A stretch of DNA of 32,388 nucleotides, from positions 1 to 32,388 of the forward strand of contig CAYOBW010000049.1 in the NCBI GenBank assembly GCA_964402115.1, in the 5' to 3' direction. Under the pieces are notes generated by a model, which saw only the letters and a program-made list of their open reading frames with translations, searched no databases and was not told the DNA's origin. The stretch comes from CAYOBW01 sp964402115. GTDB lineage: Bacteria > Verrucomicrobiota > Kiritimatiellia > UBA8416 > CAYOBW01. Position numbers and translations under genes: made by a program. This document shows, one piece after another, positions 1-8,138 of the stretch (position 1 is its first letter; each line of letters begins with the position of its first letter).

Positions 1-461
1 AGATCATGGGCCAGGCCGGTGCGAGCATCGGACTCAGCGGTGCGGTGTTTCTGCTCGCGCTTCTGTTCTGCCACGATTACTACATGTACAGGAAGAGCTT
101 GGCGTTCCTGCAGGCAGTGCTGGTCGCCTGCGCGAGCGGCGCGCTTCTAACCCTGCTGGTCGGGAAGGCGTGGCGAGCGGCGCGGGATAACGGCGACGAG
201 GTTCTCTTTCTGACGTGGTTGCTGCAACTGTCGTTTGGCGGAAGCCTGCCGGTCACGACGCTGGGGATCGCGCGGATCGCCATTTTTCACGGTACGACGT
301 TAGAGTGGACTTCTCGGGGGTGGTGGCTGATCATCGGCCTCGCCAACGCGGCTTGGATTGCCGTGGCGGTGTGGCGTCGCAGCGAAAAGGGGAAGGGTGC
401 CGCTCGCCTTCCCCCGCAGCAAGACCGCCCGGCGAATCTCAAGCGCCGGAGGCGTTACTGA
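1..461 (+). CDS. Membrane protein, C-terminal part (5' end outside the window)
   Basis: The reading frame is open to the left edge. The first ATG is at base 6, but only five bases precede it, so no ribosome binding site can be judged and the protein probably starts upstream. The visible 151 residues contain about three hydrophobic segments (roughly residues 7-24, 32-53 and 104-123) and end in a basic tail rich in Arg and Lys, which suggests an integral inner-membrane protein with a cytoplasmic C-terminus. A GLSG tetrapeptide in the first segment recalls the rhomboid serine motif, but the expected histidine in a later helix is not seen, so no protease function is claimed. The family is not recognised. 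The glycosidase gene follows 98 bases downstream on the same strand. Confidence 0.55.
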   Translation, partial: IMGQAGASIGLSGAVFLLALLFCHDYYMYRKSLAFLQAVLVACASGALLTLLVGKAWRAARDNGDEVLFLTWLLQLSFGGSLPVTTLGIARIAIFHGTTLEWTSRGWWLIIGLANAAWIAVAVWRRSEKGKGAARLPPQQDRPANLKRRRRY

Positions 462-542
462 ACGGTGTTCGGCGCGATGCGGAGAGCAAGGTATCGTCCG
501 AGTTTCCGTCCGCCGTCGTATAGCAGCTACGATGGGGATACT

Positions 543-551
543 GGGAGGAGG
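543..551 (+). promoter_or_regulatory. Strong ribosome binding site of the glycosidase gene
   Basis: The purine run GGGAGGAGG lies eight bases before the ATG at 560. It supports that start over the internal ATG five codons later. Confidence 0.75.
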
Positions 552-559
552 CTTCACGG

Positions 560-3226
560 ATGACGAGCGAACGCATGCGAGCGATGTGTGCCGGGCTGCT
601 GGTCGGGGTCGTGGCGGCGGGCGGGGCGGGCGTGGCTGACTACAACGTGGCCTGGGACTCGCCCAGTCGCGATTGCCACGGTTCCATGCCGCTCGGCAAC
701 GGGGATATCAGCGTCAACGCCTGGGTCGAGCCGTCCGGGGATCTGATCTTCTACATCGGCAAGACCGACAGTTGGGATGACAACGCCCGGCTGCTGAAGG
801 TGGGCAAGGTCCGTGTCACGTGCGTGCCCCCGCTGGTCGCGGAAGGCGGCGCGTTCCGGCAGGAGCTGGACTTGCCGACGGGCACGCTCAGGGTCACGAC
901 GTCCAACCGTGAGCAGCGGGTCCGGGCCGCGCTGTGGGTGGACGCGAACCACCCCGTGATCGAGGTTGCGGTGGACGCGGATCGCGAGCTGGAGGCAACC
1001 GCCTCGTTCGAGCTCTGGCGCACGAACCGCTACGAGCTGCCTTCCCTCGAGTGCAGCGATGTCATGACCGACCGGTCGAAGCCCAAGGGGATGCACGAGC
1101 CGACGATTGTCGAACCGGACGCCGTGCTGACCGGGCTGGACGGGCGGATCGGCTGGTATCATCACAACGTCAAGTCCGTGGGCCCCGCGCTCCATGCGGA
1201 GACGCAGGGCATGACCGGCTGCCCGCGGGAGGATCCGCTGCTGCACCGCACCTTTGGCGCTGTCGTCACGGCCGGGCGCGGGCAGCGCGTGGATGACACG
1301 CACCTCCGATCTCCAGCGGCCAAGACCCACCGCTTCAGCGTGCACGTGCTGACGCAGCACCCCGCTTTGCCTGCGCAGTGGGTGTCGGCCATGAACGCCA
1401 CGATTGCGGCAACCGACAAGCCGGGGTGGGAGCAGCGGCGCGCCGCCCATGCGCAGTGGTGGCAGGCGTTCTGGGAACGGAGCTGGATCCGCGCCACGGC
1501 GAGCGTGGGTGCGCCCGCCGCCCTCATCCCGGCCAACAAGCATCCCCTCCGTATCGGCGTTGACCAGTCCGGCGCGAACAAATTTGCCGGCGAGATCCGC
1601 AACATGCGCGTTCCGGAGTCGCTTGCCGGCAGCTTTTCGCTGGAAGCGGAGGTCAAGCCGGCTGCTGGCGAGACGGGGCGCATCTTCGACAAGATCACGC
1701 CGGGTGGCGCCGACGGTTTTCTGCTGGATACGGTTCCCGGCAACAGCCTGCGCCTGATCAGCGGGTCCGAGCAGCACGTCGTGAAGGCCGTCCTGCCGGC
1801 CGGGGAGTGGGCGCGCCTCGCGGCCGACGTCTCCCCCGAAGGCTGGCGCGTCCGCGTCAACGGGAAGACGGTCCTCGAGGCCCCCGTGACCGGCTCAGCC
1901 GACGACGCGGCGTACGTCAGCCAGATGTATGCGTTGCAGCGCTTCATCACCGCCTGTGCCGGGCGGGGACGGTATCCCATCAAGTTTAACGGCTCGCTTT
2001 TCACTGTGCCATACGCGGGCGGGCCGGGCGACGGCGACTACCGGCGCTGGGGCCCCGGCTACTGGTGGCAGAACACGCGGCTGCCGTACATCAGCCTCTG
2101 CACCAGCGGGGACTACGAGCTGATGGAACCGCTCTTCCGCATGTACGTGGACGAGCTGCTGCCCGTGAACCGCTATCGTACGAAGCAGTACTTCGGCTTC
2201 GAGGGCGCGTACTACATCGAGTGCATTCACTTCTGGGGCGATGCGTTCAACGAGTCCTACGGCTGGCAACCGATGAAGGAGCGCAAGGATCCCCTGCAGC
2301 AGAGCGGCTACCACAAGTGGGAATGGGTGTCCGGGCCGGAACTGGCCCACATGCTGCTGGATGTGTACGAGCACACCGGCGACGAGGCGTTGCTCAAGAA
2401 CCGGGCGCTGCCGCTGGCCGGCGCGGTCATGCGCTTCTTCGATCACTACTACCGGACGAATGCGCAGGGCCGGCTGGTCATGCACCCGGCGCAGGCCGTC
2501 GAAACCTGGTGGAAGTGCACCAACGCGATGCCGGAGCTGGCGGGCCTGCACGCGATCGCGGCCCGGTTGCTGGCGCTGCCTGCGGCGCTGGCGCCGCCGG
2601 AGGAGCGGGCTTACTGGCAGGCGTTTCGGGCGAAGCTGCCGGAGTTGCCGACGCGGGAAGTGGCCGGCGGGCGCGCGTTCGCTCCGGCGGAGCAGTTCGC
2701 CGACAAGCGCAATTGCGAGAACCCCGAGCTTTACGTCGTCTTCCCGTTCCGGCTTGCGAGCTTCAACCGGCCCAACGCCGCGCTGGCCGTCAATGCCCTG
2801 AACCACCGCTGGGACAGGGGCAATGCCGGCTGGCGGCAGGAGGACATTGTCATGGCGTACCTCGGGCTGGCCGACGAGGCGAAGCAGTACCTGGCGGGCC
2901 GCGCGCGCAATCATGACAAGGGCTCGCGCTTCCCTGCCTTCTGGGGCCCCAACTACGACTGGGTGCCGGACCAGGACCACGGCGGCATCCTGATGAAGGC
3001 GTTCCAGGCCATGCTCATGCAGGCGGAGCCGGCGACGGGCTCGGCGTACGACGGGAAGATCTACCTCCTGCCGGCCTGGCCGAAGGAGTGGGACGTGGAC
3101 TTCAAGCTGCACGCCCCGCAGCGCACCGTGGTGCAGGGCAAGGTCCGCGGCGGGCGGGTGAGCGAGCTGAGCGTGACCCCCGAGGTTCGCCGGAAAGACG
3201 TCGTGGTCGTGGGAGGGGAGAAGTAG
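560..3226 (+). CDS. Secreted DUF5703-type glycoside hydrolase with LamG-like insertion
   Basis: The 888-residue protein looks like an exported carbohydrate-active enzyme. Residues 1-26 form a signal-like hydrophobic stretch. Residues 28 to about 310 match the DUF5703 type of N-terminal beta domain, with the characteristic stretch around 'SMPLGNGDISVNAW' and 'YIGKTDSWDDNARLL'. Residues about 450-820 are an alpha-helical barrel region rich in Trp, Tyr and His, and 826-888 form a small beta domain with 'GKIYLLPAWPKEW', as in GH95-like enzymes. Residues about 318-445 look like an inserted LamG/concanavalin-like jelly roll ('SFSLEAEVKPA', 'GEWARLAADV', 'VRVNGKTV'). DUF5703 proteins are glycan hydrolase-like, but the substrate cannot be read from sequence and the catalytic acids were not assigned. 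The gene seems to stand alone, with no sugar transporter or regulator beside it. Confidence 0.85.
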   Translation: MTSERMRAMCAGLLVGVVAAGGAGVADYNVAWDSPSRDCHGSMPLGNGDISVNAWVEPSGDLIFYIGKTDSWDDNARLLKVGKVRVTCVPPLVAEGGAFRQELDLPTGTLRVTTSNREQRVRAALWVDANHPVIEVAVDADRELEATASFELWRTNRYELPSLECSDVMTDRSKPKGMHEPTIVEPDAVLTGLDGRIGWYHHNVKSVGPALHAETQGMTGCPREDPLLHRTFGAVVTAGRGQRVDDTHLRSPAAKTHRFSVHVLTQHPALPAQWVSAMNATIAATDKPGWEQRRAAHAQWWQAFWERSWIRATASVGAPAALIPANKHPLRIGVDQSGANKFAGEIRNMRVPESLAGSFSLEAEVKPAAGETGRIFDKITPGGADGFLLDTVPGNSLRLISGSEQHVVKAVLPAGEWARLAADVSPEGWRVRVNGKTVLEAPVTGSADDAAYVSQMYALQRFITACAGRGRYPIKFNGSLFTVPYAGGPGDGDYRRWGPGYWWQNTRLPYISLCTSGDYELMEPLFRMYVDELLPVNRYRTKQYFGFEGAYYIECIHFWGDAFNESYGWQPMKERKDPLQQSGYHKWEWVSGPELAHMLLDVYEHTGDEALLKNRALPLAGAVMRFFDHYYRTNAQGRLVMHPAQAVETWWKCTNAMPELAGLHAIAARLLALPAALAPPEERAYWQAFRAKLPELPTREVAGGRAFAPAEQFADKRNCENPELYVVFPFRLASFNRPNAALAVNALNHRWDRGNAGWRQEDIVMAYLGLADEAKQYLAGRARNHDKGSRFPAFWGPNYDWVPDQDHGGILMKAFQAMLMQAEPATGSAYDGKIYLLPAWPKEWDVDFKLHAPQRTVVQGKVRGGRVSELSVTPEVRRKDVVVVGGEK

Positions 3227-3229
3227 CGC

Positions 3230-3319
3230 GGGCCTCTCCGAGGCCCAGCGCTCGGTGGCGCTATGCGCGCAGCCTGACTTCCTGCAAGCATCGGCCCTCG
3301 CCTGCGGAGACGGCAGGGC
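3230..3319. repeat. GC-rich dyad cluster after the glycosidase gene
   Basis: Two hairpins lie in the 254-base gap. The first has arms GGGCCTC (3230-3236) and GAGGCCC (3240-3246) with a three-base loop. The second has GCCCT (3294-3298) with AGGGC (3315-3319), extended by GCC/GGC. Neither is followed by a T-run, so they are not classical terminators. They could be palindromic interspersed elements or could stabilise the mRNA 3' end. Confidence 0.4.
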
Positions 3320-3409
3320 TACCAGCCAGCCGACCCAAGCCACCAAATCGTAGATGCACCCCCGTTTTGGGTCCCTTGACATCCCGATACAATTCCTGCC
3401 GGTAATCCC

Positions 3410-3438
3410 TTGTCGGCAAACTTGCGCGGTTCTACACT
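3410..3438 (+). promoter_or_regulatory. Candidate sigma-70-type promoter for the SPFH/NADK-like pair
   Basis: TTGTCG (3410-3415) and TACACT (3433-3438) are 17 bases apart. Each matches four of six consensus positions. Transcription would start near 3445, shortly before the ribosome binding site GGGAGGT at 3471-3477. This is a pattern match only. Confidence 0.4.
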
Positions 3439-3480
3439 CATTTAACAGACAGGAGCCGCCCCCGGCGGCAGGGAGGTAAC

Positions 3481-4503
3481 ATGTTCGGCATTCGGTTCAT
3501 CAAGGTGGAGCCTACGGACTACGTGCTGCAGTACAAGCGCGGGCAGGTCGTTCGCGAAGGCGCCGGCCTTTCGTTCTTCTGCTTTGCGCCGACCACGTCG
3601 CTGGTGCGGGTTCCCACCGGCAGCGTGGATGTCCCTTTCATTTTCGAGGAGGTCACCGCCGACTTCCAGCAGGTCACGGTCCAGGGTCAGATTACCTATC
3701 GCGTGGCCGACCCCAGGAAGCTGTCGCAACTCATGAATTTCACCCTGTCCCCGAACGGGCGGGACTACGCGTCGGACGATCCGTCGAAACTGCCGCAGCG
3801 ACTCATCAACCACGCGCAGGTGCTGACGCGTGCATCCCTCAAATCCCTCTCCCTGCGCGAGGCCCTGGGGCAGTCGGACGGCCTCGTTTCCGCACTGCGC
3901 CAGGGACTGCAGGCCGCCGAGTTGATTGCCTCGCTGGGGCTGGAGGTGCTGGGCCTCTCGATCCTGGCGATCAAGCCGACGCCGGAAACGTCGCGGGCGC
4001 TCGAGGCCGAGGCGCGGGAGCGCATCCTGCGTGAAGCGGACGAGGCCATCTATGCCCGCAGGAACGCAGCCGTCGAACAGGAGCGGGCCATCAAGGAGAA
4101 CGAACTCAGCACCGAGATTGCCGTCGAGAACAAGAAGCGCCAGATCAGGGAGACGCAGATGGAGGCCGAGAAATCGGTCCAGCTGAAGAAGCACGAGATC
4201 CGGGAGGCGGAGATGGGCGCCAGGATCACGCTGGAGAAGAAGAACAAGGACCTGGTTGCGCTGTCAACGGCCAACGCGCGCGAAGAGGCGGACGCCAAGG
4301 CGTACGCCATGGCCGCCGTCATGAAGGCGCTTGCGCAGACCGATCCGAAGACCATCCAGGCGCTCGCGAGCGTGGGCATGGACCCGGGACAGCTCGTTGC
4401 GCTCGCATTCAAGGAGCTGGCGGAGAGCGCCGACAAGATCGGCCAGTTGAATATCTCGCCGGAGTTGTTGCGCGAGCTGCTGTCGCGCGATAATGCCAAG
4501 TGA
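3481..4503 (+). CDS. SPFH/band 7 (stomatin-like) domain protein
   Basis: This 340-residue protein has an N-terminal SPFH/band 7 domain (about residues 5-165, including 'ADFQQVTVQGQITYRVADPRK') followed by a long, highly charged coiled coil (about 170-280) and a C-terminal tail (about 283-340) with an Ala/Leu-rich helix. SPFH proteins oligomerise through such coiled coils and organise membrane microdomains or regulate proteases. Unlike stomatin or HflK/C, no N-terminal transmembrane helix is seen, so it is probably cytoplasmic or peripheral. The start is well supported by GGGAGGT just upstream. Its stop TGA shares one base with the ATG of the next gene, which points to translational coupling and a shared job with the NAD-kinase-like protein. 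Family assignment is firm; the cellular role is not known. Confidence 0.9.
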   Translation: MFGIRFIKVEPTDYVLQYKRGQVVREGAGLSFFCFAPTTSLVRVPTGSVDVPFIFEEVTADFQQVTVQGQITYRVADPRKLSQLMNFTLSPNGRDYASDDPSKLPQRLINHAQVLTRASLKSLSLREALGQSDGLVSALRQGLQAAELIASLGLEVLGLSILAIKPTPETSRALEAEARERILREADEAIYARRNAAVEQERAIKENELSTEIAVENKKRQIRETQMEAEKSVQLKKHEIREAEMGARITLEKKNKDLVALSTANAREEADAKAYAMAAVMKALAQTDPKTIQALASVGMDPGQLVALAFKELAESADKIGQLNISPELLRELLSRDNAK

Positions 4504-5441
4504 TGGAGCGGCTTACCGAGAACAAGATCGTGCTGATCGTCCGGCGCACCCGCCTGGACGAACTCATCGCGCGCTTCAACACCGAGGACCAGGCGCGCTT
4601 CTACATCGAGCACCTGGGCGCGGATTTCTCCGACTACCGGCAGGAGGATCTGAAGTACAAGCGTGCCGTGCGCGAGGCCGAGGGCATCCTGGCGCGCCAC
4701 GGACGCGTCCATGTCGTTGACCGCTCCTTTGTGCCCAACTTCATTTTCGGGCCGAAGGACACTGTCGTTGCGCTGGGCCAGGACGGCCTCGTGGCCAACG
4801 TCCTGAAATACCTGGACGGGCAGCTGCTGGTAGGCGTGAACCCCGACCCGGACAGGTGGGAGGGGGCGCTCTTGCCGTTCACGATTCCACAACTGAACGC
4901 GCTGATGCCGGACGTGTTTGCCGAACGGCGCTCCGTGCGCACCGTTACGATGGCCGAGGCTGCGCTCAACACCGGCGAGACCCTGTACGGCGTGAACGAT
5001 CTATTCATCGGCCCGCGCAGCCATACGTCGGCCCGCTACCAGATCCGCGTCGGCGACCGTACCGAGAGCCACTCCTCCAGCGGCATCATCGTCTCGACCG
5101 GACTCGGCGCAACGGGCTGGTTGCGCAGCATTCTCGCCGGGGCCTCCGGTATTGCGTCAGCCCTTTCGGGGCGAAGGCTCGATGTTGGCGACAAGGGAGC
5201 GTTCGCGTGGGACGCCGACTACCTGTACTTCTCGGTTCGTGAACCCTGGCCCAGCAAGACTTCGGCGGCGGAAATCACGTTCGGCCAGATCACGACCGCC
5301 ACGCCCCTCGTGCTCGTCTCCCAGATGTCCGAGAACGGCGTCATCTTCAGTGACGGGATCGAGTCCGACTTCCTGCACTTCAATTCGGGCACCCAGGCGA
5401 CCATCACCGTGGCGGGCAAGAAGGGGCGCCTGGTTGCCTGA
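4503..5441 (+). CDS. NAD kinase/diacylglycerol kinase-fold protein with altered active-site motifs
   Basis: The 312-residue protein follows the NAD-kinase fold from end to end. The usual GGDGT motif is replaced by GQDGL (residues 92-96). The Asn-Asp pair that normally begins the substrate-binding segment is kept (165-166). The later glycine-rich motif, normally like 'STPTGSTAY', reads 'STGLGATGW' (198-206), and the preceding Asp-Gly is replaced by Ser-Gly. These changes suggest altered substrate use or loss of catalysis with retained nucleotide or ligand binding. ATG at 4503 overlaps the SPFH stop (TGATG); GTG at 4500 is a possible alternative. No separate Shine-Dalgarno is obvious, which fits coupling to the upstream gene. 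The downstream neighbour is convergent, 87 bases away. Confidence 0.75.
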   Translation: MERLTENKIVLIVRRTRLDELIARFNTEDQARFYIEHLGADFSDYRQEDLKYKRAVREAEGILARHGRVHVVDRSFVPNFIFGPKDTVVALGQDGLVANVLKYLDGQLLVGVNPDPDRWEGALLPFTIPQLNALMPDVFAERRSVRTVTMAEAALNTGETLYGVNDLFIGPRSHTSARYQIRVGDRTESHSSSGIIVSTGLGATGWLRSILAGASGIASALSGRRLDVGDKGAFAWDADYLYFSVREPWPSKTSAAEITFGQITTATPLVLVSQMSENGVIFSDGIESDFLHFNSGTQATITVAGKKGRLVA

Positions 5442-5528
5442 TGCGGCGGGGATGTATGCGGCCTCGCGTCTCGCGCGGGCGATGGGTGCCAGTTCGGTCT
5501 GCTGCCGTGGTGCTGCCTGTGTGCGGGG

Positions 5529-7394
5529 CTACGGGCTGGCATAGAACACGACCGCGTGCGCATCGGCCCGCAACTTGAGTTGCGCCGCTTCGGCCGTGCG
5601 CTTCAGCGCTTCGATCAGCGGGGTGTTGGACAGCTTCAGCGTGACCGGGGTCTGGGCGGGCGCTTCGAGCACGAAGTTCACGCCCTCGCCGGTCGGGTCG
5701 AGTCGCCGCGAGGTCTCCGCAAAGAACGCCAGGCAGTCCGGGAGGTTCGCCGCCCGGAAGTCCGCCTCGGGCACGACCAGGGTGCGCAGCCTTTCCACAA
5801 GCGCCGGGTTCTTCGGCAGCGGGACGCCGCGTGGCACGGCCTGGTCGGTCGGCGGCAGGCGGAGCAGCACACCGCGCGCGTCGGCTTGCATCACGAGCCC
5901 CAGTTGGTCGGCCGCGTACTTCAAGACATCGTAGAGCGGGATCTTGCGCAGGGAGAGTGTCACGGTGCGGTCGGCCACCTCTCCGGCGGAGGATGGAGAC
6001 AGGTCCACGATCACGTCCACGCCCTGCTTGTCGGGGTCTGATTTGCGCGCGGCGTCCGTGAGGAATGTGGCGCAGTCCTGAACTGAGGCAGCGCGGAACA
6101 CCACCTCCGGCACGACGATGGTGCGCAGTTTCTCCGCGAGCCGGGTGACCGGCTGCGGGGCGACGGCTGCGGCGCTCGCGGCATTCGTCGCTGTGGCCGG
6201 CGCAGCGGAAGTGGTCGGCGGCCTGGCGCCCCCGGCTTCGGCGCGTGCAAGGGGGCGGCCGGACGGGTCCACGCGACCGCTGTAGGCGATTTCGAACACG
6301 TACCAGCGGTCTTCAACCTGCTCATTGTCGAGCAGCAAGGGTGCCAGCGCGATGGCCCGGTCTCCCGGCAGCAGGGGGCGGAAGAGGCCCTGGTAGGTGG
6401 CCGCGCTGCTGCGCGCGGTGACGGTGGCGGTGAGGATCAGGTCCAGCGTGTTCGTGCGCGTGGACATCGCCGGCATGAGCGTGATCTGCACCTGTTTGCC
6501 GACGGCCGAGCCTGTTTCCTTGGCCTCGACCTCCGAGCGGTAGCTCTTGCTGACCCGCAGCAGGCGCGTCAGCGGCTGCGCCCGGTCCAGCAGCGCCACG
6601 GCCTGCCGCATGGCGTCGTCCACCTTCTGGGCCGTGAGGTTGTGCCGGAGGTGTTTGGCGACCTCGGCCCGCGGCGGCAGGGTCTTCAGGATCCGCTGGG
6701 CGGTGGCGCCCCGTACTTCGTAGACGTTCAGGGTCAACCCCGCGTAGGGCGCCAGCACGTTGAGCGCTGGCAGGATCCGCTCGATGAGGTCGTGGTTATC
6801 CTCGGTGTTGGCGATTTCGAGCTGGCCCTTCTTTCTGTTCCAGTCCGCGACGGTTTCCGAGTCGGCAGGGAATGGGACCCCCAGGCGCTCGACGATCGAG
6901 CGCATGTCCGCGCTCGACTTCCCCTCGTACTGGCTGCCCGGGATGAGATCGTAGGCGCGGCGGACGATGGGCCCCAGGTTGTCTTTGGCCACGATCTTGA
7001 CCGCGCCATCCTCGACGCGATAGCGGACCTTGGCGACGTTGACGATCAGCTTGAGCGTCTCCGCCACGCTTGTGCGTTTGGTCTGCAGCGTGACGGGCTC
7101 TCCGTTGGCGACGGCGTCCGGCTCGACGACCAGGACGATCCCCCCGCCGCCGCGGGTTGCGGCGTTGATCTTCGCCTGCAGCGTGGCGATGACATTGGTC
7201 AGTGGCTCCTGCTGGCAGGCGAACGCCGGCACGTAGACGCGGTAGAGCGCCTGCTGCAGGGCTTTTCGCGCCAGCGGCACTGGCCCCGCCTGGGTCGTCG
7301 CATTCGTTTCCGCGGCGGCCGGGTCCGCGTGCGTGGCAAGCAGGACGAAAAGCAGCGCGAACAGCCGGCAACAGGACGACAGGCGTGTGCACAT
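5529..7394 (-). CDS. Exported protein with three STN-like (secretin N-terminal) repeats and no pore domain
   Basis: The protein has 621 residues and a signal peptide (about 1-28). Three related segments resemble the secretin/TonB short N-terminal fold: about 52-136, 423-512 and 536-618. The last two are clear copies, each starting with 'LRT(I/L)VVPE' followed by 'FRAA', and later 'VTL.L...PL...LK'. A central region (about 140-375) resembles the N1 domain of secretins. An Ala/Thr/Pro-rich linker lies at about 388-415. The C-terminal secretin channel domain is absent, so this is not a pore by itself. It could bind peptidoglycan or dock onto the secretin encoded across the divergent promoter region. 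AGGAGG lies four bases before the ATG. It is the last gene of a minus-strand set with the TerB-like and beta-barrel genes. Confidence 0.75.
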   Translation of the reverse strand: MCTRLSSCCRLFALLFVLLATHADPAAAETNATTQAGPVPLARKALQQALYRVYVPAFACQQEPLTNVIATLQAKINAATRGGGGIVLVVEPDAVANGEPVTLQTKRTSVAETLKLIVNVAKVRYRVEDGAVKIVAKDNLGPIVRRAYDLIPGSQYEGKSSADMRSIVERLGVPFPADSETVADWNRKKGQLEIANTEDNHDLIERILPALNVLAPYAGLTLNVYEVRGATAQRILKTLPPRAEVAKHLRHNLTAQKVDDAMRQAVALLDRAQPLTRLLRVSKSYRSEVEAKETGSAVGKQVQITLMPAMSTRTNTLDLILTATVTARSSAATYQGLFRPLLPGDRAIALAPLLLDNEQVEDRWYVFEIAYSGRVDPSGRPLARAEAGGARPPTTSAAPATATNAASAAAVAPQPVTRLAEKLRTIVVPEVVFRAASVQDCATFLTDAARKSDPDKQGVDVIVDLSPSSAGEVADRTVTLSLRKIPLYDVLKYAADQLGLVMQADARGVLLRLPPTDQAVPRGVPLPKNPALVERLRTLVVPEADFRAANLPDCLAFFAETSRRLDPTGEGVNFVLEAPAQTPVTLKLSNTPLIEALKRTAEAAQLKLRADAHAVVFYASP

Positions 7395-7438
7395 GGGGCC
7401 TCCTGTACCACCTCACGAACACCATGCAGTGTGATGGC

Positions 7439-7468
7439 ATTCTCCCGACTTCGGCCCGTCGGCGTCAA
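7439..7468 (-). promoter_or_regulatory. Weak candidate promoter before the STN-repeat gene
   Basis: On the minus strand TTGACG (7468-7463) is separated by 18 bases from GAGAAT (7444-7439). The -35 is good, the -10 only fair. The gene may instead be read from further upstream with its two neighbours. Confidence 0.3.
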
Positions 7469-7487
7469 GCCAAGGATGCGGCGAACG

Positions 7488-8084
7488 CTAGCGCGGTCCG
7501 ACGTCCTTGTCGTGCAGGGGCGGTTGGAAGGCGGCAGCCATCTTGTCGAGCATGGCCTGCTCATCGAGCGAGATTCTCGACGTCAGGCCCAGGAATCCGC
7601 CGGACGCCTCCGCGACGCGGCGTGCCCGCCTCAGCAGATCCTCGCGCAGGCCTTCCCGTTCCGCGGCGGACAGGCTTTCGCACAGCCCCTGCACGTAGTG
7701 CACCCATGCCTGCAGCAGTTTGGCCGGCGGGCGGAGCTTCAACCACTCGTCGAGCAGGGCATAGTCCACGGAGCCCTTGGCCATGCCCGTCCCCTCGGCC
7801 CCGGCCAGCGCGGCGGCGCGTTCGCGCTCGTCCACGTCGCCGTCCGCCCAGGCCACTTCCACGAGCGGCACGACGGCCAGCGTGGCCAGCAGATCGGGTG
7901 TGATCTCGAGTTCCACCAGTCTCTTTAGCACGTCCGGGTTGCGGATGTCCGAGACTTCAGCCAGCGCCGCCTGCGTATGCTGCATCTGCTCGAGCTTGCG
8001 TCTCTGTTCGATCAGGCGGGCATCGTTTTGGAGGAAGAAGAGGTCCTCGAGTCGGCGACCGCTCGTGTTCAGGGAATCCAGCAC
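7488..8084 (-). CDS. TerB-like helical protein
   Basis: This protein has 198 residues and is all-helical, with no signal peptide or membrane segment, so it is probably cytoplasmic. Residues about 70-101 contain 'VEVAWADGDVDERERAA', the acidic A-x-x-D-G-x-x-x-x-x-E pattern of TerB and DjlA N-terminal domains, which bind metal or mediate protein contacts. The N-terminus (10-45) is charged and probably forms a coiled coil. The start codon is GTG, supported by AGGAGA six bases upstream on the minus strand. The gene lies 54 bases after the beta-barrel gene and 93 before the STN-repeat gene. No other tellurite-resistance gene is present, so a Ter stress function is not implied; a structural or signalling role linked to the envelope genes is more likely. 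Confidence 0.6.
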   Translation of the reverse strand: MLDSLNTSGRRLEDLFFLQNDARLIEQRRKLEQMQHTQAALAEVSDIRNPDVLKRLVELEITPDLLATLAVVPLVEVAWADGDVDERERAAALAGAEGTGMAKGSVDYALLDEWLKLRPPAKLLQAWVHYVQGLCESLSAAEREGLREDLLRRARRVAEASGGFLGLTSRISLDEQAMLDKMAAAFQPPLHDKDVGPR

Positions 8085-8138
8085 GGGTTGTCTCCTGTGA
8101 AGCCGTTCGTGGCAGGTCCGTCCTGTCCGCTGCGTTGC

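Noticed and set aside
6..461. Rhomboid protease
   Set aside because: A GLSG tetrapeptide is present, but the catalytic histidine helix and surrounding conserved residues are not seen.
554..1777. Antisense open frame over the glycosidase gene
   Set aside because: No start signal and no motifs; the plus-strand DUF5703 call is clear. The similar antisense frame at 1895-3382 is rejected for the same reason.
7488..8084. Tellurite resistance system
   Set aside because: Only one TerB-like helical domain is present; no TerC, TerD or related genes are nearby.
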